A DNA stretch of 64,000 nucleotides from Streptosporangium lutulentum. GTDB taxonomy: Bacteria > Actinomycetota > Actinomycetes > Streptosporangiales > Streptosporangiaceae. Every line of letters starts with the position of its first letter. Position 1 is the stretch's first letter. The notes under the pieces are model-generated. The model saw only the letters and a program-made list of their open reading frames with translations, made no database searches and was not told the DNA's origin. The stretch is from contig NZ_JAUSQU010000001.1 of NCBI RefSeq assembly GCF_030811455.1, positions 7,502,001 to 7,566,000 of the forward strand, given 5' to 3'. The position numbers and the translations under genes were made by a program. Below, piece by piece: positions 57,924 through 64,000 of the stretch.

Positions 57924-58188
57924 CAACTCACCACTCGGCACGGCGGCCCGATCGAGCGCACCGAGGACTGGACGGTGCGGAAAACGATCCTCAAGCGATC
58001 CGGAGTCCGGGACGTCCGGGTGCACGGCCGCGACGCTCCTCATCGAGCAGCGTGTGAACATCCGCGTGGTCCAAGAGGTGCTCGGTCACACGAGGGTGAC
58101 CACGACCGAGAGATACACGCACACATCCACACCGCTCATGCGCGATGCCGGGGAACGGCCGGCCTCCGCGCTCTGGGGAAAATCCTGA
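57924..58188 (+). pseudogene. Tyrosine integrase C-terminal remnant (copy 3)
   Basis: Nearly the same as copy 1 (45551-45815), including the same 14-bp deletion of the HDARHT box: TTRHGGPIERTEDWTVRKTI, LKRSGVRDVRVH, then ATLLIEQRVNIRVVQEVLGH TRVTTTERYTH, ending ALWGKS. Confidence 0.85.
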
Positions 58189-58235
58189 GCGTCGCAACCA
58201 GCACTGCGACCACGACGCCTCTAGAGATCGGAAAA

Positions 58236-58264
58236 GGCCCTCTCCCGAGTTTCGGGAGAGGGCC
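58236..58264 (+). terminator. Integrase terminator (copy 3)
   Basis: Perfect 13-bp stem 58236-58248 / 58252-58264 with a GTT loop, followed by TTTG. Confidence 0.88.
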
Positions 58265-58273
58265 TTTGTACTG

Positions 58274-58434
58274 CGGAGGCTCGGGGATCTGAACCCCGGA
58301 TGGGCGGTAAACCCAAACCGCATTAGCAGCTCTGACCCTGCCCGTTCAGATCGGTTCCACCTGGACCAACGGGCGCGGCCGGTCTCTCCGGAACGGAGTT
58401 GAACGGGGCTGGATTGCAACTACAACTGCAACTA
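58274..58434 (-). repeat. Border 5: tRNA-Ser(GCU) 3' fragment plus flank
   Basis: 58330-58274 on the minus strand: GAGCTGCTAATGCGG (anticodon GCU), variable arm, T arm, CCTCCG end. The right flank (58378-58425, GCCGGTCTC ... TTGAACGGGGCTGGAT) matches the right flank of border 1 (37906-37951). Confidence 0.8.
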
Positions 58435-58435
58435 G

Positions 58436-59513
58436 GGCCTGTGTGATGTTGTGATCAATCTTCGGGTTCCGCTCCCGTCCCGGGGCGGGATCCGGTAGAA
58501 CACTGGGCGTGACGCGTAGGCAACTCACCGACGAGCAGTGGAAATTCATCAAGCACTATCTGCCGATCGGCCGCTTCGGCCCATACCCCGAGAGGCTGCG
58601 CGACCAGTTCGAAGGGGTGATCTGGCGGTTCCGGTCCGGTGCCCAGTGGCGGGAGATGCCTCCCGAATTCGGTCCCTGGCCGACTGTCTACGGCCGCTTC
58701 CGAATCTGGCGAGACGCCGACGTCTTCACCGCCCTGCTGGAAGGCCTGATCGCCGAGGCCGCCCGCCAGGAAGAGACGGACTTGTCCCTGGTCAGCGTGG
58801 ACTCCACGATAGCCCGCGCCCACCACGACGCCGCCGGGATGCACATCGACAAGGAGGTCCTGGACGCCCTGGAGGAAGCCGCGCGAGAGCAAGAGCAGGC
58901 CCGGGAAAAGGGGGCGGACAGGAGGAGGGAAACGACCCCGAGCGGGAAGAGCGACGACGCATTCGGCGCCGGCGCAAACTTCGGTTGAAAGCTGCCCTGC
59001 TCGGACGATCGAGGGGCGGACAGACCAGCAAGGTCCACCTCGCCGCTGACCGGAAGTGTCGCCCGCTGTCGATCGTCTTGACCGCGGGACAGGCCGCCGA
59101 CAGCCCGCAGTTCATTGCCGTGCTCAAGAAGGTGCGGGTCCGCCTGCCCGTCGGTCGTCCCCGTACCCGGCCCGATGCGGTCGCCGGCGATAAGGCCTAC
59201 TCCTCTCGCGCCAATCGCGCCTACCTGCGCAGACGCGGCATCAAGGCGGTCATCCCGGAGAAGAAGGACCAGGCCGCCAACCGAAAGAAGAAGGGCGGCA
59301 GGGGCGGGCGGCCCGTCAGCCACGACGCTGATCTTTATAAGGAGCGGAACACTGTCGAGCGCCTGATCAACAAGCTGAAGGCCTGGCGGGGTATTGCCAC
59401 CCGTTATGACAAGACGCCCGGGAGTTATCTCGCCGGCCTTCACCTCCGCGCTGCGATGATCTGGATCGACGACCTCCTGCCGACGACCGATTGATCACAA
59501 CATCACACAGGCC
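58436..59513 (+). mobile_element. IS5-family insertion sequence, 1078 bp
   Basis: Perfect 25-bp terminal inverted repeats (58436-58460 and 59489-59513, starting GGCCTGTGTGATG) flanked by a CTAG target duplication (58432-58435, 59514-59517), the YTAR target of IS5. It sits in the flank of border 5. Confidence 0.92.
58509..59494 (+). CDS. IS5 transposase made by a -1 frameshift
   Basis: Frame one (58509-58988) gives TRRQLTDEQWKFIKHYLPIG, VIWRFRSGAQWREMPPEFGP and D in SLVSVDSTIARAHHDAAG; frame two (to 59494) gives RGGQTSKVHLAADRKCRPLS, D in AVAGDKAYSSRANRAYLRR and E in RNTVERLINKLKAWRGIATR YDK. Both catalytic halves are needed. Frame two is -1 to frame one and the slippery heptamer A-AAG-GGG lies at 58907-58913, so a programmed shift is likely. 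Total about 328 residues. Confidence 0.85.
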
Positions 59514-59514
59514 C

Positions 59515-59748
59515 TAGGAACTCGTCGTCACGGGTGGCGGGATCTCGATGATGCGTACCGCTTCCGCGGTCGATCGTGCTTCGTGCGGACGCATACACCT
59601 CATCCGGTCTGATCTTCCCGCCTGCCAATCCTGAGTGGAGATCAGCGGCCATCATGCGATCGTGAGAGTGGTGATCCACTGGATCAGATCCAGAAGTCGG
59701 CTTCTCGGCATGCGATCATGAACACCATGATGGCGATCAGAAAGGGCT
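59515..59748. other. Gap with faint similarity to 29390-29470
   Basis: After the IS5 target site, about 70 bp (GGTGGCGGGATCTCGATGAT region) resemble 29418-29490 imperfectly. Otherwise nothing recognised. Confidence 0.35.
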
Positions 59749-60153
59749 ATGCCGCGTAGACGCCCTTCTGCGGTCCGCGCAAGAGGATCGGTGTGCGAAA
59801 CCCACAGAGCCTCGATCCATCATGTCCCCGGCCTCGGTCGCCGGGCCATGGCCGCGGTGATCACACTGGAACACACCCGCATGCGGCCGGGTGAGGTGGT
59901 CGCGGCATTGCCGGCTTGGACGCGGGCAGTCGTCCCCGGCACCGTCGACCGGATCGCACCTACCTGCATGTGCCCCAAGTGCTGCGGAGATGGACCACGC
60001 CCGCGGCTGGAACAGGCGATCATCGCTTTGCCGCGCTGGGCCAAGCCGTACCTGTACGCCTTGGCTCTCCCCATCGACAGACGTTTCGTCGCTCGAACGT
60101 TGCCAGACCCGCATTCTTCGCCTGAGTGGCCATGGTGGCAGCGACGACGCTGA
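59749..60153 (+). CDS. Hypothetical protein, fuller copy of the 48.4-kb fragment
   Basis: Up to 134 residues; ATG 59848 is another possible start. AAVITLEHTRMRPGEVVAAL, then CMCPKC (possible metal knuckle), RPRLEQAIIALPRWAKPYLY, ALALPIDRRFVARTLPDPHS SPEWPWWQRRR. The C-terminal 55 residues recur at 48428-48590. No family recognised. Confidence 0.45.
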   Translation: MPRRRPSAVRARGSVCETHRASIHHVPGLGRRAMAAVITLEHTRMRPGEVVAALPAWTRAVVPGTVDRIAPTCMCPKCCGDGPRPRLEQAIIALPRWAKPYLYALALPIDRRFVARTLPDPHSSPEWPWWQRRR

Positions 60154-60170
60154 GCATTTCGAACTTCTGA

Positions 60171-60290
60171 CATCTTGCTTGCAAACACGTAAGCCGATCT
60201 TGGTTAGCTTGCGCTTCCGCCGCTCAGATGCCTGATCGTGTTCCCCGTGAGTCCCCGCTGTTCCCCTCGATCACCGCCTCATGGGCACAA
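60171..60290. repeat. Island-border block shared with 41001-41120
   Basis: TTGCTTGCAAACACG, CCGATCTTGG, CCGTGAGTCCCCGCTGTTCC and GGGCACA occur in the same order as at 41001-41120. It may mark the right edge of the island. Confidence 0.6.
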
Positions 60291-60354
60291 CCGACAGACT
60301 CACCACATGATCGAATTCGACGGCCCTTTATCGCGTCAGCGTGGTTTATAGTCC

Positions 60355-60370
60355 TTAACGCGTGAGTTAA
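60355..60370. promoter_or_regulatory. TTAAC-N6-GTTAA operator upstream of the LysR gene
   Basis: Perfect inverted repeat 18 bp before the GTG at 60388, with the T-N11-A pattern of LysR-type sites. Probably autoregulatory. Confidence 0.6.
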
Positions 60371-60387
60371 AGGTCGAAGGCGGGTTC

Positions 60388-61326
60388 GTGGAGCTTCGGG
60401 ACATCGAGATCTTCCTGGTTTTGGCCGAGGAACTGCACTTCAGCCGTACCGCCGAGCGCCTGCACGTGTCGGCGGCCCGGGTCAGCCAGGCAATCAAGAA
60501 GCAGGAACGCGCGATCGGCGGCGATCTGTTCGTGCGCGACACCCGTAACGTCCGGTTGACCCCGCTCGGCGAGCGCCTGCACCGCGACCTCAGGGCCGGG
60601 TATCAGCTGATCGAGGACGGCATCCAGGGCGCCAAGGCGGGGGCCCGTGACGCGGAGGCCGGCCTCACGGTCGGTGTCATAGGTCCGCAGGCCCACGACC
60701 TCATTCCGGTGACCACCGCGTTCAGGGCGCGCCATGCCGAATGCGGGCTGACGTTTCGCGAGGTGGGCTTCATCGAACCGCTGGCACCGTTGCGGGCCGG
60801 CGAGGTCGACCTGCAGACCTACTGGTTCCATTCAGACGACGAGGGTCTGCGGGAAATGATCGCAAGTGAGCCGGACCTGACCTTCGGCCCGGTCGTGATC
60901 ACCGAGCCGAAGGTGCTGATGACCGCGGCTGCACATCCGCTCGCGCAGCGCGTCTCCGTGTCGATGGAGGATCTCGGCGACTATGCGCTGGTGGGTTTCG
61001 AGGGTCTCGATTCGGTTCCCGACTATTGGGTGCGGATCCACTCTCCGTCCCACACGCCTGGCGGCCGTCCCATCCCGCGCGGTCACACGTTCGGCAACTG
61101 GGAGGAGACCATGGCGACGGTCGCCGCCAGCCGAAGCGTGTGCCTGGTCTCCGCTGAAGCTATCCGCTACTACCCGCGCCGCCCCGGCATCAGCTTCGTG
61201 CCGCTTCACGATGCGCCACGCGGCCGGTGGGGCCTGATCTGGCGCACTGACCGTGAGACCCCGATGGCCCGCGCCTACGTCCAGGTGGCCCAGGACATCG
61301 GCCCCCGCCACTTCGACCTGAACTGA
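60388..61326 (+). CDS. LysR-family transcriptional regulator
   Basis: 312 residues from GTG. RDIEIFLVLAEELHFSRTAE, RLHVSAARVSQAIKKQERAI, GGDLFVRDTRNVRLTPLGER is the LysR HTH and linker; the remainder is the periplasmic-binding-protein-like effector domain (LTVGVIGPQAHDLIPVTTAF on). Target unknown; the two genes downstream share a leader and are candidates. Confidence 0.9.
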   Translation: MELRDIEIFLVLAEELHFSRTAERLHVSAARVSQAIKKQERAIGGDLFVRDTRNVRLTPLGERLHRDLRAGYQLIEDGIQGAKAGARDAEAGLTVGVIGPQAHDLIPVTTAFRARHAECGLTFREVGFIEPLAPLRAGEVDLQTYWFHSDDEGLREMIASEPDLTFGPVVITEPKVLMTAAAHPLAQRVSVSMEDLGDYALVGFEGLDSVPDYWVRIHSPSHTPGGRPIPRGHTFGNWEETMATVAASRSVCLVSAEAIRYYPRRPGISFVPLHDAPRGRWGLIWRTDRETPMARAYVQVAQDIGPRHFDLN

Positions 61327-61469
61327 CACATCACCCCTTTGTGAACCCCAGCGTTAAGAGACGTTGCGGGATTCGCCGTTTTTCTCCGCGCGCCAATTCG
61401 CGATATTTAAAACGCGGTCGTATCAGCACCATGTCGGTGCTGTCAGCGGCCGCGTCAGCACGGCAACGA

Positions 61470-61545
61470 CCCAGGGTCAGAGCGGTCGGCGATGGTGGAT
61501 GCCAAGAACGGTTCAGCGATTGCGGCCTCAAGGCTGGGCGCGATC
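61470..61545. repeat. Conserved ~75-bp leader, copy A
   Basis: GTCAGAGCGGTCGGCGATGG TGGATGCCAAGAAC... TTCAGCGATTGCG matches 62343-62412 at most positions. It begins about 185 bp before the gene at 61658. The 331-bp gap 61327-61657 holds no gene. Confidence 0.75.
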
Positions 61546-61657
61546 CCCCCGGGTGCCCCGACCTGAGCAATCCAGATACCCGGGCACCACCAGGACCGCA
61601 TTTCACCATCCGCCCGTTCACGTGACCTTCAGAACAGATTCAAAGGAGCACACCACC

Positions 61658-62065
61658 GTGTCCGTCGCCCTTACCGACCAGGACAAGCTCACCCTGCGGA
61701 CCGCCGCGTACGGCGCCGTCACGCTGATGGCCGCCGCCGATGCCGCCGGCAAGCCCCACAAGGCCGCCACCGACGGCTCCATCGCCCTGGCCTCCGCCAC
61801 CGGGCTGGTCGGGCACGTGCTCGCCGAGTATCCCAAGGACATGAAGCTGGACGGCAAGTCCGTGGCCGCGATCGCCGACCGGGTGCTGCCGGACCTGACG
61901 GCGGCCATGAGCCTGCTCAAGGGGCAGGATCCGGCCGAGGCCGACAACTTCCGCCGCACCGTCATCGTCGCCGTCGAAGCAGCCGCCCGCACCCACCAGG
62001 GCCGGCCCGGCCCCACCGTGGCGGACATGACCCGAAAGATCACCGAGGCCCTCGACGCCGCTTGA
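61658..62065 (+). CDS. Hypothetical helical protein
   Basis: 135 residues from GTG with AAAGGAG nine bases upstream. SVALTDQDKLTLRTAAYGAV, TLMAAADAAGKPHKAATDGS, IALASATGLVGHVLAEYPKD and RVLPDLTAAMSLLKGQDPAE suggest an all-helical soluble protein. No family recognised. Confidence 0.7.
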   Translation: MSVALTDQDKLTLRTAAYGAVTLMAAADAAGKPHKAATDGSIALASATGLVGHVLAEYPKDMKLDGKSVAAIADRVLPDLTAAMSLLKGQDPAEADNFRRTVIVAVEAAARTHQGRPGPTVADMTRKITEALDAA

Positions 62066-62112
62066 CGGAAGGTCGGTCTGCGCAGCCACCGCTTGTCAAG
62101 GGGTCCTCTCCG

Positions 62113-62132
62113 GCCCCCGTGACACGGGGGGC
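62113..62132 (+). terminator. GC hairpin after the hypothetical gene
   Basis: GCCCCCGTG (62113-62121) and CACGGGGGGC (62123-62132) can pair with a bulge; 48 bp after the stop. The rest of 62066-62340 shows nothing else. Confidence 0.4.
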
Positions 62133-62342
62133 ATGGCTGGTCAGGAAAGGGCCGAGCCCCGCCGGGGCGGCCAAGTCGGCTCGCTCACCCTGGCCGGGCT
62201 GGTCGACCCGGCTCATCACCGCCGATGAGGACGTCGAGCCGCTCATCATGCCCGGGGCCGAGCACCGATTCATCGGCTGTCCGCACTACGCGGCCACGGG
62301 GTCATGCCCGGCTGGCTACTACGTCAGGACGGCGACGGCCCA

Positions 62343-62412
62343 GTATCAGAGCGGTTGGCGATGGTGGATGCCAAGAACAGTTCAGCGATTGCGCCCTCGG
62401 GGCTGCGAACCG
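62343..62412. repeat. Conserved ~75-bp leader, copy B
   Basis: ATCAGAGCGGTTGGCGATGG TGGATGCCAAGAAC... matches copy A (61470-61545). It begins about 175 bp before the serine hydrolase start. Confidence 0.75.
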
Positions 62413-62518
62413 GGCCACGCCGAGCTCACCGCCGACCCCCGTGCCACTCATCGAAGTCATGAGCGCCAGGCCGGGACGGGTCTCGCAAGATCGAACACTA
62501 TAAGCAAGGAGATTCATG

Positions 62519-63757
62519 ATGGGAACTGGCAATAGCGGCTTCTCCGAGGCGGGGCTGCGCAGACTGCGCGACGTGCTGGAGCGGCATGTCGAGTCCAAGA
62601 AGATCCCCGGACTGGTCGCCCTGGTCGGCCGGGGCGACCAGACGCATGTCGAGGCGCTCGGGACGATGCGCCATGACGGTGGCGCACCGATGAGCCGCGA
62701 CACCATCTTCCGGATGGCCTCGACGACCAAGCCGGTCGCGGCGGCGGCGACGATGGTCCTGCTGGATGAGTGCCGGCTGCGGCTGGACGACCCGGTGGAT
62801 CGGTGGCTGCCCGAACTCGCCGACCGCCAGGTGCTCAAGCGGCCCGACAGTCCGCTGGACGACACCGTGCCGGCCCGGCGGCCGATCACCGTGCGAGACC
62901 TGCTCACCTCCACGTTCGGGCTCGGGCTGGACACGACGGCGATGGGTTCGCCGATGATGAGCGCGCTCTTCGCGCAGGGGGTCTACGGCCAGGAGGACGG
63001 ATGGCTGTTGCCGGGGTCGGGGCCGGATGAGTGGATGCGCCGCCTGGGCACGCTCCCGCTGATGTACCAGCCCGGAGAGCGCTGGCTGTACAACCTCGGC
63101 GACGACGTGCTCGGCGTGCTGGTGGCCAGGGTCACCGGCCAGTCGTTCGAGGCGTTCCTGCGCGAGCGCGTCTTCGGTCCGCTGGGCATGAAGGACACCG
63201 GTTTCCACGTGCCCGCCGACAAGATCGACCGGTTTCCGCCCCTGTACGCCCCCGATCCGCAGACCGGAGAGTTCAACGTGGCGGACGAGGTCGAAGGGGG
63301 ACACCACAGCACGCCTCCGGCCTTCCAGTCAGGCGGCGGCGGACTGGACTCGACCGTCGACGACTACCACGCCTACTTCCGGATGCTGCTCAATGGCGGA
63401 ATGCACGGGACCCAGCGGATCCTGTCCCGGGCCGCCGTCGAGCTGATGACCACCAACCGCCTCACGCCCGAGCAGCAGGCCGCCCGGGAGGCCTGGGCCC
63501 GCAGTGTCGTCCATCTGTCATACGGCCAGGGCCAGCACGGCGGCTGGGGCTTCGGGATGGCGGTGCGCACCTACCGCGGTGACTACGCGCCCGTCGGCCA
63601 GTTCGGCTGGGACGGCGGAAGCGGCACCTCGACCTATGCCGACCCGGTCAACGGGCTCACCGGAATCCTGATCACCCAGGTCGGGATGTCCACCCCGGAT
63701 TCGGCGCGGGTCATCCACGATTTCTGGACCACGCTCTACCAGGCGATCGACGACTGA
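62519..63757 (+). CDS. Serine hydrolase, beta-lactamase class C fold
   Basis: 412 residues from the second ATG (62519), eight bases after AAGGAG; the first ATG at 62516 is closer to it. LRRLRDVLERHVESKKIPGL, the SxxK motif in FRMASTTKPVAAAATM (STTK), YxN in GERWLYNLGDDVLG and GWDGGSGTSTYADP as third motif. No signal peptide, so an intracellular esterase/transesterase (EstB/LovD-like) rather than a beta-lactamase is likely. It shares its leader with 61658. Confidence 0.88.
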   Translation: MGTGNSGFSEAGLRRLRDVLERHVESKKIPGLVALVGRGDQTHVEALGTMRHDGGAPMSRDTIFRMASTTKPVAAAATMVLLDECRLRLDDPVDRWLPELADRQVLKRPDSPLDDTVPARRPITVRDLLTSTFGLGLDTTAMGSPMMSALFAQGVYGQEDGWLLPGSGPDEWMRRLGTLPLMYQPGERWLYNLGDDVLGVLVARVTGQSFEAFLRERVFGPLGMKDTGFHVPADKIDRFPPLYAPDPQTGEFNVADEVEGGHHSTPPAFQSGGGGLDSTVDDYHAYFRMLLNGGMHGTQRILSRAAVELMTTNRLTPEQQAAREAWARSVVHLSYGQGQHGGWGFGMAVRTYRGDYAPVGQFGWDGGSGTSTYADPVNGLTGILITQVGMSTPDSARVIHDFWTTLYQAIDD

Positions 63758-63781
63758 CACCAAACCCACTTTCGGCCACCG

Positions 63782-63988
63782 TTGACAGGGGTGACGCGTC
63801 TGCGGGTGATCATCTGGACGTGCTGTTGCCGGGCCACGCTGTATGAGCTGTGCCAGACCGGCGGACAGGCTTTCATCCGCCGCACGCTCCAGCTCGACGG
63901 CGACCGGCAGGTTCACGAGACCTATCGCCGGCTGATCCGGCAGGCAGAGGAGGTGTGGAGGGCGTTGCTCTCCGGCGAGGCCCGATAG
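63782..63988 (+). CDS. Small conserved actinobacterial protein
   Basis: 68 residues from TTG (GTG 63791 also possible). RVIIWTCCCRATLYELCQTG, GQAFIRRTLQLDGDRQVHET YRR and IRQAEEVWRALLSGEAR match a small conserved family I have seen in actinomycetes, usually starting at xxIWTCxCRATLYELC. Function unknown; Cys-rich start could bind metal. Confidence 0.65.
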   Translation: MTGVTRLRVIIWTCCCRATLYELCQTGGQAFIRRTLQLDGDRQVHETYRRLIRQAEEVWRALLSGEAR

Positions 63989-64000
63989 GGGTGACGCCAC

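Noticed and set aside
56994..58061. A single 355-codon minus-strand protein spanning OrfA, GNAT and integrase remnant
   Set aside because: It is a chance open frame; only its middle is the GNAT gene, the ends are IS and integrase antisense.

Overview
High-GC, densely packed DNA with frequent GTG/TTG starts, overlapping stop/start codons (GTGA, ATGA, TTGA), SigE-family and ECF41 sigma factors, PucR and WYL regulators and actinobacterial DUF families points to a filamentous actinomycete. Streptosporangiaceae-like is my guess from gene content; nothing here proves the genus. No rRNA gene, complete tRNA gene or CRISPR array is visible.

Region 1 (1-22.7 kb) looks like settled chromosome. After an exported hydrolase with its divergent regulator, a NUDIX enzyme, an ECF41 sigma factor, a GNAT, a membrane protein and a methyltransferase comes a coherent catabolic block (5.9-18.7 kb): PucR regulator, RidA, two fold-type-II PLP enzymes, an S33 aminopeptidase-like hydrolase, a serine hydrolase of the beta-lactamase/D-aminopeptidase fold, an S51 peptidase, an N-acyl-D-amino-acid-deacylase-like amidohydrolase, an MFS transporter and a second amidohydrolase. 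I read it as salvage of unusual (D- or N-acylated) peptides and amino acids. It is followed by a three-gene membrane operon (FTR1-like ExxE permease, mini membrane protein, VIT-type transporter) and a long perfect hairpin terminator.

Region 2 (22.9-37.8 kb) is a patchwork of small regulator/enzyme units (WYL + hydrolase, ArsR-VOC-GNAT, MAP/XRE, VOC, AraC-VOC, DUF1048/MarR) with much decay: an amber/frameshifted remnant, a GNAT with an internal deletion, a TnpB-only IS200/IS605 (IS608-type) element in the 3' end of a VOC gene, its tnpB split by a 19-bp tandem duplication, and an IS3 element splitting a DUF1801 gene whose ancestral reading frame can be rebuilt exactly.

Region 3 (37.8-60.3 kb) is a genomic island built by accretion. 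The 3' part of a tRNA-Ser(GCU) gene recurs at about 37.8, 45.9, 51.2 and 58.3 kb, with a degenerate border at 42.5 kb. Three borders carry C-terminal remnants of one tyrosine-integrase family and two keep the same integrase terminator. Between borders lie cargo modules: membrane protein/DUF1963/ECF pair; an arsenic operon (arsI/cadI, arsR, aquaporin, arsC) with cutA; a class A PBP and a SigE/sensor pair; a second, inverted SigE/sensor pair, a phosphatase-like gene, a LuxR regulator and IS elements.

Region 4 (60.3-64 kb) returns to a LysR regulator, a hypothetical gene and a serine hydrolase; the last two share a conserved leader of about 75 bp upstream.
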